This document shows positions 24,074-33,393 of a DNA stretch of 64,000 nt, piece after piece. The notes under the pieces are model-generated. The model saw only the letters and a program-made list of their open reading frames with translations. It did not search any database and was not told where the DNA came from. The stretch lies in contig BSBM01000877.1 in the NCBI GenBank assembly GCA_027924585.1, forward strand, positions 6,139,501-6,203,500, read 5' to 3'. This DNA is from Larix kaempferi. Its lineage: Eukaryota > Streptophyta > Pinopsida > Pinales > Pinaceae. The stretch's first letter is position 1. Each line of letters starts with the position of its first letter. The position numbers were made by a program, and so were the translations under genes.

Positions 24074-24860
24074 AAATATGCGAAACTCAACGAAACACAG
24101 GGAGAAACGTCCTAGGCACATGCAGGTTGCGCTTTGTAGAGAGGGGGCATCTGGGTGCCCCCTCCCGGAAAGGGGGATGCTCGAGCGCCCCTCACGGCTT
24201 TCAAAGTTTTCTGAATGAAATTTAAAAAAAAAGAAAACTTATAAAGTCATTTAAAAATAAAATCTAAAACTACTACCCACCTATTATGAACCTCAACACC
24301 CCCCCCCCTTCATGCCTTATTTTTCATCTCATTCTTGAGAATTGATTTTTCTGTGGTGGAGTGACCACCTGCTAAAATATTGGACTGATTTGACTCGAGA
24401 GATGGAGAAATCTTTTTCTTTAAAGGCTGGAAAAAGGGGGTTTACTAGCTGGAGCAACCATTTTGGCAAATATGTGAAACTCAACGAAACACAGGGAGAA
24501 ATGTCCTAGGCACATGCAGGGTGCGCTTTGTAGATTGGGGGCATCTGGGCGTCCCCTCCAGGAAAGGGGGATGCTCGGGCGCCCTTCACAGCTTTCAAAG
24601 TTTTCTGAATGAAATTAAATAAATAAAAAAGAAAACTTATACACATTTAAAAATAAAATCTAAAAGCACGACCCACCTATTATGAACCTCAACACCGCCT
24701 CCTTCATGCCTTATTTTTCATCTCATTCTTGAGAATTGATTTTTCCGTGGTGGAGTGACCACCTGTTAACATATTTGACTGATTTGACTCAAGAGATGGA
24801 GAAATCTTTTTCTTTAAAAGCTGGAGAAGGGGGTTTACTAGCTGGAGTAACCATTTTGGC
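24074..24860. repeat. Tandem duplication, 2 x ~394 bp
   Basis: The unit starts aaatatgcgaaactcaacga (24074) and again aaatatgtgaaactcaacga (24468). Both contain a GC-rich part (ccctcc.ggaaagggggatgctcg) and end cattttggca. It lies upstream of a hAT transposase frame and contains no gene. The motif gaaacg(t) recurs from 24050 to 24110, as in subterminal repeats. Confidence 0.9.
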
Positions 24861-25265
24861 ATTTACTTGGAGATATTGAGATTTCCCTTGGGCAGATTTG
24901 ACATTTCCTTTGGCAGCTGAGCACAATTTTTGCCATTTTGGTGGTTTTTTGGTTTGCCTTCATAATTTCTTCATCCAGCAGCGTGGAGGTGGGGTCAATA
25001 ACATTCATACTTGCTGTTTTAAAAATTGTGTGTGTTTCTCTTTTCTTGCTGTTTTTTAAATTCTGTGTATGTAAAATGACCTTTACTTAAGTGTTTTTAA
25101 ATTTCTATGCATGGGTTTTAGTGTTTTTAACTTTTTTGCTGTTTTGTAATTATTGGGTTCTGTATTTTTTTTTTTTGCCGTTGATGCTCTTTTACAGCCT
25201 TTAAATCCTTGCTGTAGGTTGCCAAAAACTAAAATCTGCTCATAAAAGTTTAAAACCAGCAAACA

Positions 25266-27840
25266 ATGAGTCATTCCAGCAATAGCAATGACAGTGACAG
25301 TGATTCCGATTATGATGCCCAAGCAGAGGGTGAAGTTGGGAGTGGGACACAAATTGGAAGTGGGGGTGCAACAGCCACTTCATCCATCTCTCCTGATATG
25401 AACAACCAAGCCAATGCCAACCCACCAAGGACAGTGGCTGAATATGCAAGGGGGCAGATGATCCCAAAAAGCCACTTTTGTTAAATGCAACCAAAGTATC
25501 TGAGCCCCATTCTAGCAGAAATCCAGCAAAGTGAAGTGGTGGGTCATGACGTTGTACATGTAATGTTTGTGGCCATCCTTGGGTTGGAAGTAATAGTTGG
25601 GTTAGGTAGCATGTTTTGGGCATAGGTGGAAAGGGGGTTACAGTATGTACAAAATTAACTATGCTGCAAATACCTGAGCTTTTGAGCATGCAATTGGCTG
25701 TGGATGCAAAGGGTACCTTATTTAGCCATAATTTCATGGCTCAGGCTAATGACAATATGGAGGTAACTTCTAGTTGCAAAAGGGAAAATAGAAGTAAAGC
25801 ATCCACCCTTGTGCCTCCACCATCTCCTGTTACGGCATCTTCATCCAAAATAAAGGGTTCTTGTTCTTCTGCAATAGGACCAACTATTACAGGGATGTAT
25901 GGTAAGCTGAACTGTGATGACACAGGTGATGCCATTGGCAAATTACTTTTTTCCAATGGCATTCCTTTCCATGTTAGTCACATTCGTTACTATAAGGAGA
26001 TGGTCCATGCGATCGTAGTGTCGAGACCTTCATATGTGCCACTAGGTGAACATAAGTCGAGGATAGTGATTTCAGAAAGGCAAGTGTCTAATATCACTAT
26101 TCAGAAAGAGAAGACGAGACAGACATGGGTGATGGCAGGTTGCTCTATTGTTATAGATGGGTGGCCAAACATTGCCAAACGTCCACTTACCAACATTATT
26201 GTTACATGCATAGATGGGCCATTCTTTCTCAGAGCTATTGATTGGTTTGGAAAGTGAAAAGATGTAGCTTTCCAATTTGAGCTTCTTCGGGATGCTATAG
26301 AGGATGTTGGGCCTACAAATGTCGTCCAAATTGTGACAACAATCTGCATGACAGTGTGCAAATCAATATGCAACAACGTTGTGCAAATCAGCTAGGTTAC
26401 TAGTTTAAAGTAGATACAAGCATATTTTTTGGACCCCTTGTTGTGTGCATGCACTCAACAATGCATTGAAAGATATTGACAAAATTCAGTGGGTATCCTC
26501 CCTGGTGAAAGTTGCCAGAGATGTACAGATGTTTATCTGCAACAACTACACTTCCTTAGCCATGTACATGGCTCACCGAAGGAAGGAATTGCTTAATCCC
26601 ACAGACTCTAGATATGCCATCTATTATCTCTTATTGGAGAGGATGTTGGAGGTGCAATCAGTATTGTAGGCCATTGTTGTGACTCCGAATTGGAACAAGT
26701 GGATAGAATCCAAGACCATAGTTTTAAAAATCGGAATTGGACCTGGAATTGGTCGAGGGTCAACTCTGACTCAGACTTGGAATCGGTAATGAATCGGTCA
26801 TGACTTGGTCGATTTGAATTTAATGACTTGGTTTACTAAAAAATACATAAAATATTTAAGTTTTAAAGAAATGAATTGGCAATGATTTGGACTCAGAATC
26901 GATAATGAATCGGTCATGACGCGATTAATCTGATTGGTTTGGTACCGAATCGACCAATTCAGAGACTGACTCGGCCAGTTCGATTTTGAATAGGTCACCC
27001 GAACCGATTTAAGGGTCAAGTTTGGATCGGTTTAGCCTCTGCTTTGTCAAGTCAGCCAAATCCGATTCCATTCATATCGAATTTTAAAACTATGTCCAAG
27101 ACAAATGAGGGGAAGAAGGTTAAACTTCAGGTATTGGATAATGATTGCTGGACATATTGCAGTTATCTTGAGCCCTATAGTTGAGGTCATTTGCTGTGGG
27201 GACTTAGATTCTCCTAGTCTTGGAGAAATGTATGAGACTTTTGACAGCATGTTGGGTCAAGTAAGGACAACCATTCGTGAGAAAGAGCCCTCCTTGGAGT
27301 TCTATATGAACCAGATTCGACCCATTATTCAGCGAAGGTGGGATCGAATGAACACATCTTTGCACATGGCAACACATACACTTAACCCAAACTGGTATAT
27401 TGAAAGGCCTGGTACAATTGCTCCCATTGATGATCTAGAGATCAAGAAGGGATTTCTATTTGCCATTACAAAGATGTATGACATAGATGAGGCAAAAAAA
27501 TTGAAGACAATGGATTTATTTTGCATGGCTTAATGGTCCGTTCGACAAGCCTGATGCAGAGGAAGATTGTAATGGCTTAGGCCAAGAAGATCCCACTGGT
27601 TGGTGGAGGATGCATGGGGATGATGCTCCAAAGATCCAATATCTTGCTACTCGCTTATTATCTCAAATTGCTAGTTCCCCTGCAACAGAGAGGAGTTGGT
27701 CTACATATAAATTTATTCACTCTACAAAGAGGAATAGACTTACCTCTAGGAGAGTAGAGAAGCTAGTTGCAATGCACAATGCCCTAAGTCTTGCACATAG
27801 GAGGACAGTAGACTATCAAAGGGGACCAACGACATGATGG
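25266..27840 (+). pseudogene. hAT transposase, BED + DUF659 (copy hAT-2), split by a MITE
   Basis: An acidic, Ser-rich N-terminus (25266) is followed by a BED finger at about 25560-25650 (CNVCGHPWVGSNSWVR, then a stop and HVLGIGGKGVTVC). The DUF659 part runs from about 25900, with NGIPFHVSHIRYYKEMV and GCSIVIDGWPNIAKRPLTNI, so the first catalytic Asp is kept. The second motif (usually IVTDNxxxCK) reads IVTTICMTVCK, so that Asp is lost. A 378-bp MITE interrupts the frame at 26717-27094. The C-terminal part carries SPSLGEMYETFDSMLGQ-like sequence and the dimerisation motif SSPATERSWSTYKFIHS (about 27670-27715). Stops at 25482, 26255 and 27532 make it a pseudogene. It is a different subfamily from hAT-1. 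Confidence 0.85.
26717..27094. mobile_element. 378-bp hAT-type MITE with 8-bp target duplication
   Basis: The ends are catagttttaaaaatcg and cgaattttaaaactatg, inverted repeats of 17 bp with one mismatch. The element is flanked on both sides by tccaagac (26709-26716 and 27095-27102), an exact 8-bp duplication typical of hAT transposition. Inside, aatcgg and its variants recur many times. No protein is encoded. It sits in the coding region of hAT-2; the codons on either side belong to the same reading frame once the insert and one duplication copy are disregarded. Confidence 0.9.
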
Positions 27841-28471
27841 GATGTGGATCCAAAGGATGATGCATAGATAGGTGAGGAGGGATTAGATGAGGTGCATCAT
27901 GGTTTAGTTGGTGTGCCATTGGTCACTCATGAGAGACTTTGACTTAGATAGTGACACTACCATCGATGGTCCTGATGGCTTCACACAATGGATGCATGGG
28001 GACGTCCAGTCCATGGAACTATCTCCTTCATGCTCTTTTGATGATTTCTTTTAGCCACTTTTATTTTCAGTGTTCATTGCTCATTGTTAGTTTTCAGTTT
28101 AACTTTTGACTCTAGAAGTAGATACTATCATTGATGTTAGAAAGTGACAACAAGGAAGGTCTTCTATCATTGCATGTGTCCTTGCATGCTAGAAGACATA
28201 AAACAGGAAGCCAACAAATGTATTAATGTAATTTTCCTTGACGTACCCTTAATTTTCCTAGAGACCTCGACGTACCCTCGTCCCCTTAATTTTCCTAAAA
28301 TTTGGGTGTGGTCTCCACCACACGTCCTTCATGTGTGTTTCCCCACTCCCGCGTCTCAGAAATTTGGTGGAACATTGGATATTAGTGCCTGTACCAACAA
28401 GGGCAAATGGAGTCTTTGAAATTTTATCTTAAACCCTTGATTAACAACTTCTTTAATGTTTGGGGGAGGGA

Positions 28472-28582
28472 GAGGTCATTTTGTATCTTTCTTGTATATC
28501 ATTATTCTGTTTCTGTAACTAGTGCCCAACACTAGTTACTGAAACATAATAATGATATACAAGAAAGATACAAAATGACCTC
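28472..28582. repeat. Long near-perfect palindrome (arms 53 bp)
   Basis: The left arm gaggtcattttgtatctttc...aactagtg (28472-28524) is mirrored by cactagtt...gaaagatacaaaatgacctc (28530-28582) around a 5-bp spacer. One or two mismatches occur within the arms. It would form a strong hairpin. No gene overlaps it. Confidence 0.9.
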
Positions 28583-28589
28583 TGAATAG

Positions 28590-28830
28590 GTGCGCCCTTC
28601 TGAGAACAAAGAGATAGAGAGATAGTACGATAGCCCCAACGATTATGCTTCTTGTGTTCATCACTTGAAAGAGAGAGATGTGCTTGCTTGATGTCAAAAT
28701 GAAGTGTGGAAACACTTTATTTATATTCTTCTTTTCACTATAAGTTTCCACAGTTAGGTCGGCTTGACTTTTATTTAATCTTTAATTTATCTTGTATTTA
28801 TCTTTCAAGCCGACTTGTCATTTTGCATTC
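28590..28830 (-). other. LTR-like sequence, low certainty
   Basis: Phrases such as cttcttg, cttgcttgatg and ctttatttatatt resemble the minus-oriented copia LTR at 31230-31340 (gtcttcttgcttgagcg, ctcttatttatac). No end signals were found. Confidence 0.3.
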
Positions 28831-28929
28831 TAGGGTCAATTTACCCATTTCATTGGATTAGTTGTGCTCTTCATTTCTTTCCACTCTCTCTGGGGCTTCT
28901 TAAGAATATATTCCGATGCTACACAAACA

Positions 28930-29108
28930 TCAACAGGATCCTAGTCATCAATAGCATCCTGTGGCCCCCTCCTACATGCTCAAGTCCTTGCCTCTACCTC
29001 GAATCTCGAAGCTGATCCTCCAAGGACATTACTCAACACCCTACAATTGTAATGAAACCTCCTTAATCCAAGCTTTAAAATAAGGTAGAAAATTGAAAAA
29101 GCTTCCCA
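28930..29108 (+). repeat. Dispersed repeat, copy 2 (partner 18460-18640)
   Basis: It has the shared phrases listed for the partner and ends abruptly at aaaagcttccca, where copia integrase-like sequence begins. Confidence 0.75.
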
Positions 29109-29260
29109 CAGCAGAATGTGGTTATAGAAGGACAAATATACAAATCATAGAAGCTTCCAGGAGCATGTTAGAAAGGTTTGGAGTATACTTTATGGGATGA
29201 AGTTGTCAGGTCTGCTGTGTACCTGTTAGACAGTACAGTTAGAGCAGTTCAGTTCAACAA
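29105..29260 (+). pseudogene. Ty1-copia integrase scrap
   Basis: Across two frames the sequence recalls the integrase segment PQQNGVVERKNR...MLKGK...LWAEAVxTAVYLLNR. It reads LPQQNVVIEGQIYKS*, then CWKGLEYTLWDEVVRSAVYLLDSTVRAVQ. About 50 codons remain, with a stop in the middle. The downstream sequence to 29390 stays open but is not recognisable. Confidence 0.6.
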
Positions 29261-30185
29261 ACTTGGAGTTGTGTTCTGGAAGAAAACTTTAAGTAGATCA
29301 TTCAGGTTATATTCATGGGGTCAAGGTTCGACCTGCTCCTCATTGGCAACCCCTCCAGCAGCAATGATAAGTATTAGAATCATGTTTTAAAACATTATGT
29401 CCCGATGTTCATCTCTAATGTAGCATTTCTAGTTATGTTCAAGCTTTTATAGGTTGTACTGCCGCACTGCGGATAGTTGTGTTATACATAGTATTATAGG
29501 TTAAAGCCTACATTCATGACAAGCAGCTGTATCCCTTAAAACAGGAAGAGTAGAAAAATGTAATCTCTGAAAGGATATAAAAACCCGATAAAGCAAAACC
29601 TATCGAATTAATTGTAATATTAGACAAAAACACTGGTCGTGTTAATCGGCTTACTGTCTCTTTCTCAGAGTTTACATCAGTCTGTATTCTGTTTTTCTTA
29701 TTTACATTTATCTTAGTTCTTACCGTGGTATGTTATACTCATTGATTGTATCCCAAATGAGCACTGTGCGCACAAGAATGATACGAAGACGTATTTATTG
29801 AGACGTTTCCATTCTGCAGTTTAAACTTGCTTTTTTATTTACTTTTTTTGATGATATGATTCTGATGTATCATAGGGTTTGAGGATAAGAAGTTAACGAT
29901 ATTTGTGCATGGATTTTTATGTGGTAATGTTTCTCAGTAATGTAGTATCCTTCAGAAGGGTTCCGATTTGCTATCTAAATATGCTTGGGCCAACAAATTT
30001 TAGCACTGTTCTCATTTTTTCAGAAGTGTTGCAGAGGGGACCAGAGGAATAAGTGTTTTAATGATGCTTGTTCTCTATTAGTATAAATCATGCATTACTT
30101 AGTCCTCTAGAGTGGCTTTATTGGGCATTAAGATAATCCAGACTTCTGAAGTGCACAAACATTATCTCTATTGTAAATTATGCAG
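29261..30185 (+). other. Sequence before the first visible LEUNIG exon
   Basis: No upstream WD40 exon could be read here. A TATA-like aggatataaaaaccc (about 29572) and AT-rich flanks could be an LTR remnant belonging with the copia scrap. The acceptor of the first visible exon is tgtaaattatgcag, ending at 30185. Confidence 0.3.
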
Positions 30186-30341
30186 CCTAAATACTCCTTA
30201 CGAACATTTAGTGGGCATTCTACATCAGTCAATTCATTGGATTTCAATCCAAGCAATGGTGATATGCTCTGTTCCTGTGATGACAATAGTGAAATCCGTT
30301 ATTGGAGTATTAATCACGGTAGCTGCAAAAGAATTTCCAAG
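30186..30341 (+). CDS. LEUNIG / LEUNIG_HOMOLOG-like co-repressor, WD40 exon (first visible)
   Basis: This 156-nt exon (52 codons) reads [20 protein letters not shown]...[20 protein letters not shown] and ends with KRISK. It closely follows the C-terminal WD40 propeller of the LEUNIG family (YSLRTFxGHSxxVxSLDF...[19 protein letters not shown]). These nuclear Gro/TLE-like co-repressors act with SEUSS-type adaptors to repress developmental genes. Bounded by atgcag/ and /gttagt, it is phase 0 at both sides. With the following three exons it gives 204 codons, ending where LEUNIG proteins end. Later exons (AQSP...GMVASASHD) look slightly closer to LEUNIG_HOMOLOG, so I give no symbol. The N-terminal LisH/LUFS domain and earlier WD repeats are not seen in the window. 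Confidence 0.9.
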
Positions 30342-30437
30342 GTTAGTACCATGATGAATTTAATATATGAAGATTTTTGTAGTTTGATTTGAATTCAACA
30401 TCTCATGTTTCTTTATTGGATTGTGATTCTGGAGCAG

Positions 30438-30554
30438 GGTGGCAGTGGACAGCTGAGATTCCAGCCTCCATTTGGGCGGTTAGTTGCCGCTACAGCAGAG
30501 AATGCAGTTGTCATATTCGATGTTGAGACTGATGCTGGCAGATATTCTTTACAG
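30438..30554 (+). CDS. LEUNIG-like co-repressor, second visible WD40 exon
   Basis: A 39-codon exon, phase 0 at both ends, following a 96-bp intron. It reads GGSGQLRFQPPFGRLVAATA, then ENAVVIFDVETDAG, then RYSLQ, matching GGSTQxRFQPRxGxxLAAxxENxVxxxDVETxxxRxSLQ of the family. The acceptor is ggagcag. The donor is cag/gttttc, weaker than the usual gtaagt or gtatgt. This exon ends just before the 30.2-kb intron. Confidence 0.9.
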
Positions 30555-30779
30555 GTTTTCTCCTATAATTTGTGCAAGATATTCATTGTTGGATTTCTGC
30601 AATATTTTGTCTGCACTATAAATATATATTGCACATATCTTGACAAACCATATTGACATGTTATCATAAACCAGCTACATAAGAATGGAGATGGAAATGA
30701 AGGATACATGTAGACAAGAATACTTCCCAGTGTTATGTTGTAGTAATACTGTAATAAGATAAATTTATTAGTGCTACTG

Positions 30780-31011
30780 TTTGGTAGAGGGTGCATGCAT
30801 ACTAAAGTCGTGCATGCACCACCTTTAGTTAGGTCCAGTTTACTGATGTTTCGAATTTAGCAAGTTCCAGTTTGTAGTTCTAGTACAGTTTGACTTTTCC
30901 AATAGTAAAGAGATATGGCACTGATCCCAAGGAGAGGGCTAAGGGGAGGTGCATGTTTATCCTACTCCTGACTAGGCACAGTTTTTTAGGAGGCCAGCCC
31001 ATGCATGTATG
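30780..31011 (+). repeat. Dispersed LTR-like repeat (relatives at 49180-49370 and 49690-49930)
   Basis: Shared phrases include ctttagttaggt, gaatttagcaagttccag, gtttgacttttcca and taggaggccagccca. The similarity stops exactly at 31011, where a copia LTR begins, so the copia element inserted into an older copy of this repeat. Confidence 0.65.
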
Positions 31012-32175
31012 TGTTAAATTTTAAGATAGCAGTATGATTTCAATCTTATTTGCAGCGGAAACAAAATAGGATCACTGAAAGAATAACCATGCACAGAAAC
31101 ACAAAGAGAAAGAATTTTATCCTGGGAAACCACAAGGGAGAAAACCCAGTAATCTTTTCTTATTCAGAGATATCAGTTCAAGATACAAGTACAACCAGAT
31201 ATAAGAGTGATCAGGTACAAGAATGATCAGATAGAAGAATAACCCCAAAGAAAGTAACCCCAGAAAACAGTCGTCTTCTTGCTTGAGCGAATTGCTTGAT
31301 GGTGAAATGAGTGAGACGTCACTCTTATTTATACTTGTCTTGAGGCTGACTTTTTTCTTCTAGTGGGACCAATTTGTCTTCCTTGCCTGGGCCGACTTCT
31401 CTTCTAGCATAATAATATTGCTTTTATTATTATTTTCCTATGTTGCACTGGTCTCAGGGACGGGGGGACGGGGGGTACGTGGGGACAAGTTTCCGGGACG
31501 GCTAGAGCGCACCCCCAATTTTTCAGGGGACGGCAATTATATATATAATTGAAAAGTAAACACATTGACTTAAAAATCAGTTAAAAATCAGAACACCCTT
31601 TGATTGAGAGAAATCATAAAAATCAGAACATGTTTCCAGCAAAATATTAAAATAGCTTCCTTGTAAACTTTATCAAAAAACATCAAAACATGTTTGCAGC
31701 CTTTAATTGAGATAAATCATAGAAATCAAAACATGTTTAGAGTGAGCCACCAGAGTGTGGTAGAGTAGATAGCTAGCGAAGGGGGCCGCCGGTTAGGGAA
31801 ATAGGGGCAGCGTTAGGTTAGAATTTACTTTTAGGTTTTTAATTTTTAATTTTTAATTCATTTTTAAATTTTTGTTTTTTTCTCATGTGCAGATCGAGGG
31901 ACGACTAGGAGTCCCCTATTGGTCGAGGGACTTAGGGGACGTCCCTAAAATGTCCCTGATTTGGTCGGGTATGTTTAGGGGACGTCCAAAAAGTCCCCAA
32001 GTCCCCGATGGAGTCCCCGACGATTTGGGGACGTTTCCGAGGAGTTCCAAAGTCCTCGGAACATGGAAACGCAGGTAACGGGTGAAATTTTGGGGGGGAC
32101 GGGTCCCGTGCAACATAGTTATTTTCTTTGGGATGACTTGGTGTGAGGATGCCTCATGTAGGTACAACACCAACA
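31012..32175 (-). mobile_element. Copia LTR, minus orientation, interrupted by a MITE
   Basis: The sequence runs tgttaaatttt...caacaccaaca, forming TG...CA ends. On the minus strand it is preceded by the purine run aagagggag, as expected for the 3' LTR of a minus-strand element. Without the MITE (31438-32118) and one target duplication it is about 475 bp. A minus-strand feature tataaataagag lies at about 31321-31332. Little of the matching internal region is left at 32176-32278. Confidence 0.55.
31438..32118. mobile_element. hAT-type MITE family 'GTCCCC', copy A (681 bp)
   Basis: The ends are ctatgttgcac and gtgcaacatag, perfect 11-bp inverted repeats. It is flanked on both sides by ttattttc (31430-31437 and 32119-32126), an exact 8-bp duplication. 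The right third carries a dense array of ggggac / gtcccc / tccccga motifs, and the left end carries gggacgg repeats. A second copy at 62822-63485 is very similar over its whole length. The 68-codon frame at 31872-32078 simply translates the repeat array and is not a gene. Confidence 0.9.
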
Positions 32176-32449
32176 CTCCCTCTTAGCTAGGGAGGCATCA
32201 TCATGCTAGTACACATTTGAATATCATTTGAGCATCACAATTTGTCTAACATCTTGTCATCATAAGAAAGGTCTTTGCGCCGAGAGGTGCTCTACAGCCT
32301 AGCATGGGGGAGATCGTATAACATGTGTGGAGTGTTTGTCGAGTGTAGTATGAGGGAGATCTTGTAACATGTGTGAGTGTTTGTCGAGTGTAGTATTTGG
32401 GAGATCTTCTAACATGTGAGTGTTTGTCTAGTAACAAAATAATACAAAA

Positions 32450-32870
32450 GTATCAAAAAAGAATAATACAAAGTAAAAAGTAATAAATATTATGTCGGCC
32501 ATAAACAAAAAAGAATAATACAAAGTAAAAAGTAATAAATATTATGTCGGCCATAAACAAAAAAGAATAATACAAAGTAAAAAGTAAATATGAGACTTAA
32601 ACTAAAGACTTTAGAGCTTAGGATTAGGTGATAAATATTATGTCGGTCATAAACAAAAAAGAATAATTCAAAGTAAAAAGTAAATATGAGACTTAAACTA
32701 GAGACTTTACTTTTACTTTTAATACAAAGTAAAATGTAAATATGAGATTTTAGGGTGTTTGTCGAGTAACAAAATAATACAAAGTAAACAAAAAAGAATA
32801 ATACAAAGTAAAAAGCAATAAATATTATGTTAGACATAAACAAAAAAGAATAATACAAAGTAAAAAGTAA
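32450..32870. repeat. Tandem array of ~52-bp AT-rich units
   Basis: The unit aaaaaagaataatacaaag, then taaaaagtaataaatattatgtcggcc and ataaac, recurs about five times. Some copies are interrupted by a second phrase, tatgagacttaaacta. The array lies in the copia LTR region. Confidence 0.85.
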
Positions 32871-33019
32871 ATATGAGACGTAAACTAGAGACTTTAAAGC
32901 TTAGGATTAGGTGGCTCAGGTATTGCACTCAAGGAGCTATTCAAGGAGAGGTTTGCACCTCGAGAGATTTGATCCCTCTCGGCACTTGATAGAGCCTAGG
33001 ATTTGGATCTATACTGGTC

Positions 33020-33310
33020 CAACACAACTCAGTCCATCGAGAAGTGTCATCAACTCAACTCAGTCCATCGAGAAGTCAATAACTTAACCAAATCCATCGA
33101 GGAGTCAACTCAACCCAGTCCATTGGAGAGTTAACAAGTAACAACTCAACTTAGTCCATCGAGGAGTCAACGACTCAACTTAGTCCATCGGGAATCAACA
33201 TGTTACAACTCAACTCAGTCCATCAAGGAGTCAACAAGTAATAACTCAACTCAATCCATCGAGGAGTCAACAACTCAACCTAGTCCATCGGGGAGTCAAC
33301 AAAGAATCAA
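33020..33310. repeat. Minisatellite-like array, units of ~33 bp
   Basis: Eight to nine imperfect copies of a unit centred on caactcaactcagtccatc followed by gaggagt. Spacing varies and some copies carry an extra aacaagtaa insert. It lies inside the copia LTR. Confidence 0.85.
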
Positions 33311-33393
33311 TCAACTCCCTCTCTCTTCCTTTCAAAGGAAGAGTCACACTATTCTCCCCGTCTTAGGGAGAATGTCTCACTGGTATTGCAACA

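Larger units (their letters stand above)
32280..33393 (-). mobile_element. Putative 3' LTR region of the minus-strand copia
   Basis: The right edge is well placed. On the minus strand a polypurine tract (gagagggaggattga, about 33394-33408) is followed by tgttgcaatacc. The left edge is approximate; 32280 is where similarity with 22690-23300 starts. It contains two tandem arrays listed separately. Confidence 0.5.

Noticed and set aside
25240-25737. 165-codon minus-strand open frame
   Set aside because: It is the antisense shadow of the N-terminal part and BED finger of the hAT-2 transposase.
1-30185. Upstream LEUNIG exons (LisH/LUFS, first WD repeats)
   Set aside because: I looked for phrases such as the SAGHDKK or TVRVWDADN repeats in all frames of the listed sequence and found none; they may be outside the window or in exons too short to recognise by eye.
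31872-32078. Open frame repeated in both GTCCCC MITE copies (also 63260-63496)
   Set aside because: Conservation between the two follows from DNA identity of the MITEs; the peptide is a translation of the motif array and differs by frame-neutral base changes.
32450-33310. Regularly spaced repeats resembling a CRISPR array
   Set aside because: Units are contiguous or irregular with no unique spacers of constant length, and they sit in a copia LTR of a plant genome.
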